From Inquilinus limosus DSM 16000 (GTDB lineage Bacteria > Pseudomonadota > Alphaproteobacteria > DSM-16000 > Inquilinaceae): a stretch of 64,000 nt of DNA. The position numbers and the translations under genes are program-made. The notes under the pieces are model-generated. The model was not told the DNA's origin and searched no databases. It saw only the letters and a program-made list of their open reading frames with translations. Positions 36,231 through 45,965 of the stretch are shown one piece after another. How positions within the stretch are numbered: the first letter of the stretch is position 1; every line of letters begins with the position of its first letter. The stretch lies in NCBI RefSeq assembly GCF_000423185.1, contig NZ_AUHM01000024.1, forward strand, positions 62,001 to 126,000, written 5' to 3'.

Positions 36231-36574
36231 GGCCTTCCCCCGGATGACCCGTTCATGCCCGATCCGAAGCCGAGATCGGACTCGCCGTAGGAGCGGCCCG
36301 CTCCGCTCGGCAACGGCTTGCCGATCTGCTGCATGTAGTTGCGGTAGATCTGCTCCGCCTCGCCCGCGGCGAGACCGCCCTGGCCGGCCGGGCGAAGCCC
36401 CTGCTGCTGCGCTCGCAGAACCTGAAGAGTGCGGTTGGACTCGAACCAATCGGGCTGTGCAGCCGGCCGGGCCGGCACCAGCGTCTGCTGCGCCCCCGCC
36501 GTGGCGACCGGAAGCAGCAGGAGGGCAGCGCAAAACGCCGACAGGCGGACACTCGTCGAGGCTGATCGCGTCAT
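36227..36574 (-). CDS. DUF3613-like exported protein of the Tad locus
   Basis: 115 residues with a signal peptide (AALLLLPVATAGA, cut near residue 28). The body reads FESNRTLQVLRAQQQGLRP, then AEQIYRNYMQQIGKPLP, which resembles the DUF3613 proteins found in other Tad loci, where a helix ends in a similar IYxRY...HPIP pattern. It overlaps tadD and tadG by four bases each, so it is co-expressed. Function unknown; the match is by pattern only. Confidence 0.65.
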   Translation of the reverse strand: MTRSASTSVRLSAFCAALLLLPVATAGAQQTLVPARPAAQPDWFESNRTLQVLRAQQQGLRPAGQGGLAAGEAEQIYRNYMQQIGKPLPSGAGRSYGESDLGFGSGMNGSSGGRP

Positions 36575-37347
36575 GGCTGGGTCTCCGAAGCCTGCGCCAA
36601 GCGCCGCGGGGCGGTCGCGGAATTGGTGCCGGCAGTGGTCGGCGCCCGGATCTGGGCGCGGGCGGCCTTGACCATCTGCTCGACCGCACGCCGTTCCTTG
36701 GCGTCGGCGATCCTGGCGATCATGGATTTCGCGGCATCGCCCTGGCCGGCAACATCGAGGCAGAGGATCAGGTTGTTGCGGACCTGGGCGTTGTCGGGCG
36801 CCAGCTCATTGGCCTGGCGCAGCGTGAACAGCGCCTCGTTGTAGGAAGCAACGCGCATCTCGGCGAAGCCGAGATCGTTCAGGTATTTGACGTTGATGGG
36901 TTCGCGCCGCACCGCCTCGTGGAACTGCGCCCTGGCCTTGGCCCAGTCGCCGCGCCCGGCAGCGACACGGCCGAGGCCGTCATAGGCCGCCGCCGCCTGG
37001 TCACCGGTCAGGAGCTCGCGATAGATCGCCTCGGCCCGGTCGTAGTCCTGGATGTCGAGAAAGGCGTCGGCTCGCAGCACCTGCGCCCGGAGGTCACCCG
37101 GATGCCGGTTGTCATAGTCGTCGAGATAGGCGAGTGCGGCCCGCGACTTGCCGCCCTGCCGCAGCTTGTCGACGATGCCGAGATAGAGGTCGCGCGAATT
37201 CTCGGCATTGAGCGGCTGCGCCTGCGGCAACTGGTCGGCCGGCGACGGCTCGCGCCGAGGCGCACTGTCGCCACCGAACAGGCTGGAGCAGGCCGACAGC
37301 CAGGGCAGCATCACCAATACCGGAAGACGGAGCGCCATCCGCTTCAT
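36571..37347 (-). CDS. tadD: TadD-like TPR lipoprotein
   Basis: 258 residues. The lipobox is LSAC (Cys20). Residues 55-220 hold tetratricopeptide-like repeats (AYDGLGRVAAGRGDWAKA, YLNDLGFAEMRVASYNEA, VRNNLILCLDVAGQGDAA). TadD-type lipoproteins help secretin assembly or stability at the outer membrane. It is coupled to tadC (four-base overlap) and to the DUF3613-like gene. Confidence 0.88.
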   Translation of the reverse strand: MKRMALRLPVLVMLPWLSACSSLFGGDSAPRREPSPADQLPQAQPLNAENSRDLYLGIVDKLRQGGKSRAALAYLDDYDNRHPGDLRAQVLRADAFLDIQDYDRAEAIYRELLTGDQAAAAYDGLGRVAAGRGDWAKARAQFHEAVRREPINVKYLNDLGFAEMRVASYNEALFTLRQANELAPDNAQVRNNLILCLDVAGQGDAAKSMIARIADAKERRAVEQMVKAARAQIRAPTTAGTNSATAPRRLAQASETQP

Positions 37348-38258
37348 TTGCCTCCCCCTGACAAGGCCGCGAGAATGGAGACGATGGCCGGCGCGGTGAG
37401 CACGATGAACAGGGCCGGCATCAGGAACACGATCATGACCACCGTCATCTGCGTGGTCTTGCGGCCGATGCTCTCGCGGGCGGTCGAGACCCGGCGATCA
37501 GAGAATTCGCGCACGAAGTCCTTGAGCGCCGGCCCGAGCTCCGTGCCGTAGAGCAAGGTCTGCTTGAACAGCGATGCGATCTCGCGGATGCCATTGACGG
37601 CCAGCCGCTCGGCCCAGCGGTCCAGCGCCTGGTCGTAGCTCATGCCGCGCTGCAGGTCGTCGACCAGGATCCGTACCGACCGGTGGATGTGCGGCATGGC
37701 GCCCCCGTCGCCCTGAGCCAGCGCACGGAAGCACTGGTCGAGGCTGACGCCGCTCTCCAGCATCAGCAGCAGGACGTCGAGCACGAAGGGCAACTCGGCA
37801 CCGATCCGGCGCTGCCGCCTGGCGGCCAGTGAGCGCAGCACCACCTTGGTGGCGATATAGATGACGCCGCCGGCCGCCAACGGATAGAAGCGCGCCAGGC
37901 CGGACCAACGCCCCATCAGCCACAGCGCGAGCGCGGTGGCGACAATGGCGGTCACCGCCGCGGCGAAGCGCAACGCGGCGAAGATGATCAGGCCGCGCGG
38001 GTCGTAGTAACCGGCCGCACGCAGGGCCTGCAGGATCTCCTCGCGATCCTTCGCGCCGCCGACCAGGATGCGCTCGAACGGCCGCAACCAGCCGACGGCG
38101 CCGCCGGCCTCGCCGATCCGGGACTGGTCGGCGATCCCGGTCAGCCGACGCCGCAGCCTCACCTCGCCCACGGTGCCACGCAGGCCGAGGCCCAGGAGGA
38201 GCAGGGTCGAACCGGCGGTGAGGGCAAGGATCGCGAATTCGAGGCTGAAGATCGGCAT
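37344..38258 (-). CDS. tadC: TadC-like inner-membrane platform protein
   Basis: 304 residues with a T2SSF domain. Hydrophobic segments lie near residues 10-25, 85-105, 110-130 and 280-300. The cytoplasmic loop has ELPFVLDVLLLMLESGVSLDQCF and YGTELGPALKDFVREFSDRR, the standard TadC pattern. It pairs with TadB to form the platform on which the CpaF ATPase acts. Starts three bases after tadB. Confidence 0.93.
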   Translation of the reverse strand: MPIFSLEFAILALTAGSTLLLLGLGLRGTVGEVRLRRRLTGIADQSRIGEAGGAVGWLRPFERILVGGAKDREEILQALRAAGYYDPRGLIIFAALRFAAAVTAIVATALALWLMGRWSGLARFYPLAAGGVIYIATKVVLRSLAARRQRRIGAELPFVLDVLLLMLESGVSLDQCFRALAQGDGGAMPHIHRSVRILVDDLQRGMSYDQALDRWAERLAVNGIREIASLFKQTLLYGTELGPALKDFVREFSDRRVSTARESIGRKTTQMTVVMIVFLMPALFIVLTAPAIVSILAALSGGGK

Positions 38259-38261
38259 GGC

Positions 38262-39185
38262 CTAGAACTCCAGCCGCATGATGCGGCGCATCACGAGGAT
38301 GCCCAGCAACTGCAGCCCGATCGCGATCGCGGCCAGCCGCGGCCCCTGCTCGGCCTCGAGAAAGAACATCACATAGCTCGGCTTGACCATGCCGATCATC
38401 GCGGCGGCGAGGATCGGCATCAGGCCGAGGACGATCGCGCTGAACCGGATCTCGGCCGTCGCCGCCTTGAGCTCCCGCCCCACCCGCGCCCGGTCACGCA
38501 GGATCTGCACCAGATTGGCCAGCACCGCCGACAGCCGGCCGCCGAAGCGGAAATTGGTCTCGATCGCCGTCGCCAGCATGTACAGCTCGGGTACCCCCAG
38601 CCGGGCCGCGAGCCAGGACACCGCCTCCGGGATCGGCGCGCCATTGTTGATGCGGCGAATCATCGGCTGCAAATAGCGCTGCAGCGCCGGCGACGCGTTC
38701 TCCGCCGCCCTGAGCATCGCCTGCTGCGTCGAATTGCCGACCATCAGGAGCTGGCGCACGGCGTCGAGGAACATCGGCAGGCCGGCGATGAAGGTGTCGA
38801 GGCGCTTGTTGGCCAGGAGCCGCAGGCCGTAGAGGGCGCCGGCCGGAACCGCCACCGCGGCCGCGAATGCCGGAATCGGGCCGAGCAGCCAAGCCAGGAC
38901 GGCGACGGCAGCGGCCAGCAGAAGACCGCCCCCGACGAATTGGCGCGGCGAGAGCGCCAGATCCGCCTGCGCCAGCCACAGCCGCAGGAATCGCGGCATC
39001 CGGGCCGGGGCGGCGGCGCGTCCGGCGGCTGCCGTCTCGCCGGCCGGCTGCAGGTCGCGCAGCGCCTGCAACCGTTCCTGCACCTGCTGCTGGCGGCGGC
39101 GTTGCGCCCGCCCGGCCAGCAGGCTGATCCCGGCCATGATAAACAGGGCGAAGACGCCGAACAGGAGAAAGCCGAGGCCGGTCAT
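38262..39185 (-). CDS. tadB: TadB-like inner-membrane platform protein
   Basis: 307 residues with a T2SSF domain. Marks include FIAGLPMFLDAVRQLLMVGNSTQQAML, then LGVPELYMLATAIETNFRFGGRLSAVLANL and two terminal hydrophobic segments. The ATG overlaps the cpaF stop by four bases. Forms the inner-membrane platform with TadC. Confidence 0.93.
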   Translation of the reverse strand: MTGLGFLLFGVFALFIMAGISLLAGRAQRRRQQQVQERLQALRDLQPAGETAAAGRAAAPARMPRFLRLWLAQADLALSPRQFVGGGLLLAAAVAVLAWLLGPIPAFAAAVAVPAGALYGLRLLANKRLDTFIAGLPMFLDAVRQLLMVGNSTQQAMLRAAENASPALQRYLQPMIRRINNGAPIPEAVSWLAARLGVPELYMLATAIETNFRFGGRLSAVLANLVQILRDRARVGRELKAATAEIRFSAIVLGLMPILAAAMIGMVKPSYVMFFLEAEQGPRLAAIAIGLQLLGILVMRRIMRLEF

Positions 39186-40513
39186 GGCGATGCCCCCACG
39201 GCAGCCCGCAGGTCGGGCACCCCGACCAGGCGATGGGCGTAGAACGGGCGCGCCGAATGGACCCGGAACTCGCCCAGCCCGCTCAGCGGCGGCTGCTCCT
39301 CGAAGGTGAAGAGCTGGTTCAGGCTGTAGCTCTCCCCCTCCAGCCCCGTCAGCTCGGACACCGAGGTGACCCGGCGCTTGCCGTTCGCCATGCGGTTGAC
39401 CTGGACGATGATCTGGATGCTGTTGGCGACGTAGCGCCGGAGGGTTTTCGGATCGCCGTTCAGGCCGCCGAAGCCGAGCAGCATCTCCAGCCGCCCGAAG
39501 GCGTCGCGGCTGGAGTTGGCGTGCATCGTCGCCATCGAGCCGTCATGGCCGGTGCTCATCGCCTGCAGCATCTCGACCGCCTCGGCGCCGCGCACCTCGC
39601 CCAGGATGATGCGGTCGGGCCGCATCCGCAGCGCGTTGCGCACCAGGTCGCGGGCGGTGATCTCCCGGCTGCCGTCGAGGTTCGGCGGCCGCGTCTCCAG
39701 CCGCACCACATGGCTCTGCCGCAGTTGCAGCTCGGCCGCGTCCTCGATCGTGATCAGCCGCTCCTTCTCGTCGATATAGCCGCTGAGCATGTTCAGCAGC
39801 GTGGTCTTGCCCGAGCCGGTGCCGCCGCAGATCAGGATGTTGAGGCGCGAGCGCACGGCCGCGGCCAGGAAGCCCATCATCTCCTGGCTCATCGAGCCGA
39901 GCCGGACATAGTCCTGCGCGCCCATGGCCTGGACCCGGAACTTGCGGATCGACACCATCGGCCCGTCCAGCGCGATCGGCGGGATCACGATGTTGACCCG
40001 CGACCCGTCCGGCAGGCGGGCGTCGACATAGGGCGTCGCCTCGTCCACCCGGCGGCCGATCGGGCTGACGATGCGCTGGATGATGTTCATCAGATGCGCA
40101 TTGTCGCGGAACCGGACCGGCACCGCAGAGAGCTGGCCGCCGCGCTCGACATAGATCCGGTAGGGACCGTTGACGATCACGTCGTCGATCGACGGGTCCT
40201 TCAGCAGCGGCTCGAGCGGGCCAAGGCCGACCACCTCGTTCTGCACCTCGGCGGCCAGCAGCGCCCGCTCGGCCGCGTTCAGGGCCAGCCCCTCCTTGGC
40301 GGCGAAGCGGGTGATGGCCTGCTCGATGCCGTCGCGGACCATCGCCGGGCTGGCGGTCTCGGCGGTGATGCCGAGCGCCTCGAGCTGCTCCAGCACCAGG
40401 TTGAAGATGGCGAATTTGGTGCGCTGATAGCCGTCGGTCACGCGCAGCTGGGCGGCGGCCGATTCCGGATCCGCCGCAACCTTCACGCCGACGCCGTTGA
40501 TCAGCCCCGCCAT
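39182..40513 (-). CDS. cpaF: CpaF/TadA secretion ATPase
   Basis: 443 residues from the ATG at 40513, which follows GTGAGGGGACAGGCG; a GTG at 40528 would encode that site. Walker A is [15 protein letters not shown] (about residue 234), the Asp box [26 protein letters not shown], Walker [16 protein letters not shown] and the His box [14 protein letters not shown]. It powers assembly of the Flp pilus. Full length and intact. Confidence 0.96.
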   Translation of the reverse strand: MAGLINGVGVKVAADPESAAAQLRVTDGYQRTKFAIFNLVLEQLEALGITAETASPAMVRDGIEQAITRFAAKEGLALNAAERALLAAEVQNEVVGLGPLEPLLKDPSIDDVIVNGPYRIYVERGGQLSAVPVRFRDNAHLMNIIQRIVSPIGRRVDEATPYVDARLPDGSRVNIVIPPIALDGPMVSIRKFRVQAMGAQDYVRLGSMSQEMMGFLAAAVRSRLNILICGGTGSGKTTLLNMLSGYIDEKERLITIEDAAELQLRQSHVVRLETRPPNLDGSREITARDLVRNALRMRPDRIILGEVRGAEAVEMLQAMSTGHDGSMATMHANSSRDAFGRLEMLLGFGGLNGDPKTLRRYVANSIQIIVQVNRMANGKRRVTSVSELTGLEGESYSLNQLFTFEEQPPLSGLGEFRVHSARPFYAHRLVGVPDLRAAVGASP

Positions 40514-40524
40514 CGCCTGTCCCC

Positions 40525-41709
40525 TCACGACGTCCGCAGCCGGCCGAACAGGCTGATGCCGCGCGATGCCGGCCGCCGGGCGGCCGCGGCCGGCGCCGCC
40601 ACGCCCTCGGCGGCCAGCTTCGCCAGCGCCTTGCTGTACTGTGCCCGCGGCTGCTCCAGCACCAGCGGACGGCCGGCATTGAGCGCGTTGACCAGCTCGA
40701 CCCTGGCGGCCGGCAGCCGCACCGAGCGCTTCAGGTCGAGCGCCTCGCGCATCTGCTCCTCGGTCAGGCCGATCCCCGGCATGTGGTCCTCGACCACCAG
40801 GGTGACGCGGTCGAGCACCTGGGGGCTCGGCCCGATCCGGACCAGGAGGTCGCGGCAGGCCTTGACCGCGGTGAACTTCTGCGGCGCGACCAGGTAGATC
40901 CGGCCGGCCGCGCGCACGAATTCATCGAGCAGGCCGGGGTGGCGGATGCCGCCGGCATTCAGCACCACCTCGCCGAACAGCGCCCGCAGCACCAGCAGCA
41001 TCGAGACGATGGCGTCGGGCGCGATGTCGTGCACCTCTTCCCCCGCTACGGCCAGGGGCAGGACATGCAGCCCGGACGCGACGTGATGGCCGAGCGCCGA
41101 GGACAGCAGCGTCCGGTCCAGCCGCGACAGATCCTGGACCGCGTCGCGGATGGTGTAGTTGAGCGGCACGTTGAGCGCGGCGCCGGCCTCGCTCGACGGC
41201 AGTGCCCCATCGACCAGCAGCGCCCCACCCGCCGCCATGGCCCGCAGCACCGCGAGATTGACCGCGAACAGGCCTTCGCCACCCGGCTGGCCGCTGAGCA
41301 CCAGGGTCAGCGTGCCGCTGCCACCGGCATCGCCGCGCGGCGTGCCGGCGAGATGCCGGCCGAGCTGCCCGCGCAGCCCCTCGCCGTCGCTGGCCCGGTC
41401 CACCACATCCGCGGCCCCGGCGCGGATCACCCGCAGCACCGACCGGGCGTCGGCCTCGTCCCCGAGCACGATGACGGGCGCTTCCGGATCGGCGCCGGCC
41501 AGGGTCCGCACCGCCTCGGCGAGCACGGTGCCGAAGCCGTCGACCGGATCGGCGTCGAGCAGGATCAGATCCGGCTTGGCCTTGCCGCACAGCTCCGCCA
41601 GCGATGCCGTGTCCGGGGCCGAGCGGATGATGGCGGCCGTCCCTTCCAGGGCGGCGATCAGGCCGGCGGCGAGGGTGGTGTCGGCGGTGGCGGCGACGAT
41701 CCGGAACAT
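40525..41709 (-). CDS. cpaE: CpaE/TadZ localisation protein with degenerate P-loop
   Basis: 394 residues from the ATG at 41709. Residues 1-110 form a receiver-like domain (PDLILLDADPVDGFG with the Asp, VIRAGAADVVDR). Residues 135-370 form a ParA/MinD-like domain. At the P-loop place it reads SGQPGGEGLFAVNLAV (139-154), with no lysine where KGGxGKT is expected, so ATP binding is probably weak or lost. TadZ proteins place the pilus machine at the pole. A tail of Ala/Arg ends in FGRLRTS. Confidence 0.9.
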   Translation of the reverse strand: MFRIVAATADTTLAAGLIAALEGTAAIIRSAPDTASLAELCGKAKPDLILLDADPVDGFGTVLAEAVRTLAGADPEAPVIVLGDEADARSVLRVIRAGAADVVDRASDGEGLRGQLGRHLAGTPRGDAGGSGTLTLVLSGQPGGEGLFAVNLAVLRAMAAGGALLVDGALPSSEAGAALNVPLNYTIRDAVQDLSRLDRTLLSSALGHHVASGLHVLPLAVAGEEVHDIAPDAIVSMLLVLRALFGEVVLNAGGIRHPGLLDEFVRAAGRIYLVAPQKFTAVKACRDLLVRIGPSPQVLDRVTLVVEDHMPGIGLTEEQMREALDLKRSVRLPAARVELVNALNAGRPLVLEQPRAQYSKALAKLAAEGVAAPAAAARRPASRGISLFGRLRTS

Positions 41710-41717
41710 CGGCGGCC

Positions 41718-43079
41718 TCAGCGCATCAGCCCGTAGGGGGCGAGATGATCCTGCACCTGGTCCACGTTCAGGATCATGTCGCCGACCGTCGGGTTGTATT
41801 TGCGGGTGTCCACCCCGGGCAGCGGCGGGATCTGCCCGGGCGACAGCGGCGTGACCAGCCGCGGCGTCGCGACGATGATCAGCTCCTGCCGCTCCTGCTG
41901 GTTGTTGGTGCTCTTGAACAGGGCGCCGAGGATCGGGATGTCGCCGAGCCAGGGGAACTTGCTCTCGTTGATCTGGCTGTTGCTGTACATCAGCCCGGCC
42001 AGGACGAAGCTCTGGCCGTTGCCCAGCTCGACCGTGGTCGAGGTCGAACGGCGGCGGAAGGCCGGCACGCTGAAGCCCTGGAACTCGAGCGCGTTGGCGA
42101 AGTCCAGCTCGCTGACCTCCGGCGCGACCTTGAGCACGATGCGCTTGTCCGACATCACCACCGGCGCGATCTCCAGCTTCACGCCGTATTCGTGGTATTC
42201 GATCGTCACCGTGCCGATCGAGGCGCCGCCCTGCGGCACCGGGATCGGCACCTCGCCGCCGGCCAGGAACTCGGCCTGATCGCCGGAGCGGACCAGCAGC
42301 GTCGGCTGGGCCAGCAGTTGGGTCAGCCCGGCCTGCGACAGGGCGCTGAGGATGCCGAGAATGCCGTTGCGCGGATCGCCGAGGAACAGGTTGAAGGCGC
42401 TGGCCAGCGGCGCCGAGGCCTCGAGCGACAGCCCGGCGCCGTTGAACTCGAAGCTCTGCAGCGAGTTCGGCCCCACGATCGCGCCCTGGAAATCGCTGCC
42501 GCCGAGCGCCGCGAAGTTGAAGCCGAGGGCGCGCAGCGTGGTCGCCGACACCGCCGCGAACTGGATGTCGACCGCCACCATCTGGTTGCCGGTGACCCGA
42601 GTCAGGTCGACGACGTTGCCGCCGCCATAGGCCCGGGCGATGCTCGACGCCCGAGCGTGGGCGTCGAGATCCGGCACGGTGCCGGACATCACCAGCGTGT
42701 CGCCGTCGCGGTTCACCCGCACCCCCTGCAGCCCGGGCTGGCCGCGGATCTGCCGCGCCGGATCGCCGCGGTCGGGAATGGTGGGCAGGGCGACCGTCGC
42801 GCCGCCGACCGTGACGTCGTAGGAGACCCCCTGGTCCGACTGGGCGGTGAAGATGCTGAGGGTGGTCTTGCCGGATTGCAGCCCGGTGATCTGCAACTGG
42901 TCCTCGTTCAGCGCGGTCGCGTCGATAATGCCGCCCTGGCCGACGACGATGCGGGTGATCGGCGCCGGCAGGTTGAGCACGCGCTGGGCCCCGACGCCGA
43001 GCCGCAGCTCTTCCGCCCCCGCGACCTGGCTGACGAGGACGAGAACCGCGACGCACAGCAAACGGACCACAAACCTCAT
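41718..43079 (-). CDS. cpaC: CpaC/RcpA outer-membrane secretin
   Basis: 453 residues with a signal peptide (LLCVAVLVLVSQVAGA, cut near residue 22). An N-terminal pilus/secretin domain (about 25-100) precedes a BON-like part (VRVNRDGDTLVMSGTVPD) and the secretin core, with GGEVPIPVP, EYHEYGVKLEIAP, LAGLMYSNSQINESKFPWLGDIPILGALFK and ELIIVATPRLV. It should form the outer-membrane pore of the Flp pilus. The ATG overlaps the cpaB stop. Confidence 0.95.
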   Translation of the reverse strand: MRFVVRLLCVAVLVLVSQVAGAEELRLGVGAQRVLNLPAPITRIVVGQGGIIDATALNEDQLQITGLQSGKTTLSIFTAQSDQGVSYDVTVGGATVALPTIPDRGDPARQIRGQPGLQGVRVNRDGDTLVMSGTVPDLDAHARASSIARAYGGGNVVDLTRVTGNQMVAVDIQFAAVSATTLRALGFNFAALGGSDFQGAIVGPNSLQSFEFNGAGLSLEASAPLASAFNLFLGDPRNGILGILSALSQAGLTQLLAQPTLLVRSGDQAEFLAGGEVPIPVPQGGASIGTVTIEYHEYGVKLEIAPVVMSDKRIVLKVAPEVSELDFANALEFQGFSVPAFRRRSTSTTVELGNGQSFVLAGLMYSNSQINESKFPWLGDIPILGALFKSTNNQQERQELIIVATPRLVTPLSPGQIPPLPGVDTRKYNPTVGDMILNVDQVQDHLAPYGLMR

Positions 43080-43993
43080 CGCGGCTCTCCGGACGTCTTG
43101 GGATAGATCAGCTGGGTCTTGTCACCGACGATCAGCTCGATCGGCTTCTTCTGCGGCGGCGCCGGGGCGGCCGGCGGCGGGGCCGGGCCGCGGATGTCGG
43201 AGAGCTTGGCGGTGTTGTCCCCGATCAGCTGCAGGTCGTCGGGGCTGCGCAGGGACAGGTAGAAGGAGCCGAGGCTGCGGGCCAGGGCGAATTTGGCGAT
43301 CTGCTCCGGGGTCATGGCCAGGCTGATGGTCCGCGACGGCTCGCTCCGGCGCCCGGCCGTGTTCGCCGCCTGTTCGGCGGCCGCCTGGGCCAGGCTCGGA
43401 TCACCGAGGGTGGCGCCGACGGTGAGCACCAGCACGTCCTGCAGCACCGTGCGCGCCTCGCTCAGATCGCTCTCCGGCCGCTGCACCCCGTTCTGCTTGT
43501 TCAGGACGTCGTCGGGCAGCACCAGCTGGATGTCGACCTTGTCCCCCGGCCGCACGAACTGGCTGACAGCGATCTCGTCATTGGTCAGGATGCTGATCGC
43601 GCGATAGCCGGCGGGCACCAGCGCCGCCAGCCCCGCCTTGGCCGGATCGGCGGAGAGTGTGGAATCGAGCAGCAGCTGCTGCGGCATGATGTCGGCCGTC
43701 GCCACCTTGCCGACCACGTCGCCGATCGCCGTCCGGGCGCCCGGCGGCACCGCCCCGGCGATCGAGGTGGTGGCCACGTCCTCGCGCGCGATCACCTGCC
43801 CCCGGGCGATGAACCGGGCCGCCGTCATGACGCCGAAGACCTTCATGTCGACGGGCGCCGGCTGCATGACCGGAGCCGACGCCGGCACCGTGTTCGACGG
43901 CACGGAGCTCTTGTAGATGCCGTAGGCGATCAGCGAGACCGCGCCCAGCCCGCCGAGGACCAGATAAGCTCGTGTCAGCGCGTTCGTGTTCAT
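43076..43993 (-). CDS. cpaB: CpaB/RcpC pilus assembly protein
   Basis: 305 residues from the ATG at 43993; a TTG two codons upstream is unlikely. One N-terminal membrane segment (AYLVLGGLGAVSLIAYGIY), a SAF domain (about 55-130: ARFIARGQVIAREDV, IMPQQLLLDSTLS) and RcpC-type beta parts (VRPGDKVDIQLVLPDDV). CpaB is periplasmic and links to the secretin. First gene of the Tad transcription unit. Confidence 0.92.
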   Translation of the reverse strand: MNTNALTRAYLVLGGLGAVSLIAYGIYKSSVPSNTVPASAPVMQPAPVDMKVFGVMTAARFIARGQVIAREDVATTSIAGAVPPGARTAIGDVVGKVATADIMPQQLLLDSTLSADPAKAGLAALVPAGYRAISILTNDEIAVSQFVRPGDKVDIQLVLPDDVLNKQNGVQRPESDLSEARTVLQDVLVLTVGATLGDPSLAQAAAEQAANTAGRRSEPSRTISLAMTPEQIAKFALARSLGSFYLSLRSPDDLQLIGDNTAKLSDIRGPAPPPAAPAPPQKKPIELIVGDKTQLIYPKTSGEPR

Positions 43994-44656
43994 CGGCAAG
44001 AGGCTTCAATGGACAGATCAAAAACCACAACGCCGCCCGGCCGAGACGGCATTTTCCAACCGACCCGCCTAGCGTCTCAGAACTCTAGAATATTTCTTCA
44101 TTTCCTGCATTCCTTAAAAGATTAGCTAAACTAGCATTAATAGCCGCCTATGTAGCACAAATCAGAGATCGGCACAAGCTTTATTGCCCCTCTCCTGAAA
44201 CAACAGCCACTCTTACTAGAATTCCAGAAGCAAAAAGAGCTGCATAAAATAATATGCGCAGGGATGGAGCTGAAATTCTGCGGAGCGTATTCCTAGACAC
44301 CCGACCTGAGGTTGCAGTCTATATCGAAATATATGGAATATTTATTTATGTCCATTTTTTTGTCGAACCTGGTACTGAAAAAAGCTAATGCCCGGTCATG
44401 GCGGCCACGACCATTGGTTGTAGCCGCTGGTCGGTCGGGCTCGCACCGAATCCTTAGATACTCCTTAAGGGCGTCCAAGAGGATCCGCAGCCTCCCCGCC
44501 GGCGGCCCTGCGGTTCATGCCCCTTTCGAGGCGGTGTCCGGGTGGGACGCCGACCGGCGGCGGTCGATTGGCGGTTGCCAAATGCTGTCCCCCCACTAAC
44601 CTGCAAACGGTTGCACCGGACGCCAGAATCCGCCCGCCGAGATCACAGGAGGAGCC
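43994..44656. other. AT-rich gene-free region upstream of the Tad locus
   Basis: This 663-base gap separates the divergent cpaB and thuE-like genes. About 44080-44400 is strikingly AT-rich, with long A and T runs and the palindrome-like ATATCGAAATATAT. A frame at 44293-44478 exists but has no ribosome site. The region must contain the promoters of both units. The right end (after 44400) returns to high GC and carries the thuE leader. Confidence 0.6.
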
Positions 44657-45931
44657 ATGCCCGGGAAACACCTGATCGCTCTCGCCGCCGCGGCCCTCGT
44701 CCTGGCGGCGCCGGCGGCCGCCGCCGTCGAGATCACCCTCGCCTGCGGCTCGACCGGCATTCAGTCCAGGCTCTGCGACGAAGCCGCCAAGGCCTGGTCG
44801 GCCAAGACCGGGAACGCGGTCAAGGTCGTGGCCGCCCCGCAATCGACCTCGGAACAGCTCGCCCTCTATCAGCAGTTCCTCACCGGCAAGTCGAGCGACA
44901 TCGACGTGTTCCAGGTCGACGTCATCTGGCCGGGCATCCTGGGCAGCCACTTCATCGATCTGAAGCCCTATGTCGACCAGGCGACGATCGACCAGCATTT
45001 CCCGAACATCGTCCAGGGCCTGACCCGCGACGGCCAGCTCCTGGCCCTGCCCTGGTACACCGATGCCGGGCTGCTGTACTACCGCCAGGACCTGCTGGAC
45101 AAATACAAGCTCGAGGTCCCGAAGACCTGGGCCGAGCTGACCGAAGCCGCCAAGACCATCCAGGAGGGGGAGAGGCAGGCCGGCAACGACCGCTTCTTCG
45201 GCTTCGTCTTCCAGGGCCGCGCCTATGAGGGCCTGACCTGCAACGCGTTGGAGTGGATCGCCGGCTTCGGCGGGGGCACCATCGTCGGCCAGGACGGCAA
45301 GATCACCGTCAACAATCCCCAGGCGGCCAAGGCGCTGGACACCGCCGCCTCCTGGGTCGGCACCATCGCCCCCGACGGCGTGCTGAATTATATCGAGGAG
45401 GACGCCCGCGGCGTGTTCCAGTCCGGCAACGCCGCCTTCATGCGCAACTGGCCCTATGCCGCCAGCCTGGCGGAGTCGGCGGACAGCCCGGTCAAGGGCA
45501 AGGTGGGCTATGCGCCCCTGCCGAAGGGCGACGGCGAGGGCGCGCGCCCTGCCGCGACCCTCGGCGGCTGGCAGATCGCGGTTTCGAAATATTCCAAGAA
45601 CCCCAAGGAGGCGGCGGAGTTCGCGATCTATCTCACCTCGAAGGAGGAGCAGAAGCGCCGGGCCCTCGAGGGGGGTTACCAGCCGACCATCCCGGCTTTG
45701 TACGAGGATCCCGAGCTGCTGCAGAAGCGGCCCTTCTTCAAGACGACCAAGCAGATCCTGCAAGGAGCCACGGCCCGGCCGTCGGCGGTGACCGGCGAGC
45801 GCTACAGCGAGGTCTCGTCGCTGTTCTGGAACGCCGTCCACGCCACCTTGTCCAAGAACGGCGACGCCGCCGCCAACCTGGCGCAGCTGCAGAAGGACCT
45901 GAACCGGCTGAGCCGCGGCGGCCGCTGGTGA
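44657..45931 (+). CDS. thuE: Sugar ABC transporter substrate-binding protein (ThuE-like)
   Basis: 424 residues behind ACAGGAGGAGCC. The signal peptide (LIALAAAALVLAAPAAA) is cut near residue 23. The family 1 solute-binding pattern is clear: FQVDVIWPGILGSHFIDL, WYTDAGLLYYRQDLL, VPKTWAELTEAAKTI and AALGGWQIAVSKYS-like residues. ThuE binds trehalose or maltose in rhizobia. It is followed by thuB- and thuA-like genes, but the permease and ATPase genes (thuF, thuG, thuK) are not in the window next to it. The symbol rests on the neighbours. Confidence 0.8.
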   Translation: MPGKHLIALAAAALVLAAPAAAAVEITLACGSTGIQSRLCDEAAKAWSAKTGNAVKVVAAPQSTSEQLALYQQFLTGKSSDIDVFQVDVIWPGILGSHFIDLKPYVDQATIDQHFPNIVQGLTRDGQLLALPWYTDAGLLYYRQDLLDKYKLEVPKTWAELTEAAKTIQEGERQAGNDRFFGFVFQGRAYEGLTCNALEWIAGFGGGTIVGQDGKITVNNPQAAKALDTAASWVGTIAPDGVLNYIEEDARGVFQSGNAAFMRNWPYAASLAESADSPVKGKVGYAPLPKGDGEGARPAATLGGWQIAVSKYSKNPKEAAEFAIYLTSKEEQKRRALEGGYQPTIPALYEDPELLQKRPFFKTTKQILQGATARPSAVTGERYSEVSSLFWNAVHATLSKNGDAAANLAQLQKDLNRLSRGGRW

Positions 45932-45965
45932 ACATCACCCGTTGGGACGGAACGAAGGAGACGGA

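Noticed and set aside
39233-40897. A long plus-strand frame over the cpaF region
   Set aside because: Antisense shadow of cpaF and cpaE, His/Arg/Gln-rich, no domain.
44293-44478. Short minus-strand frame in the AT-rich gap
   Set aside because: No ribosome site and no protein-like pattern.
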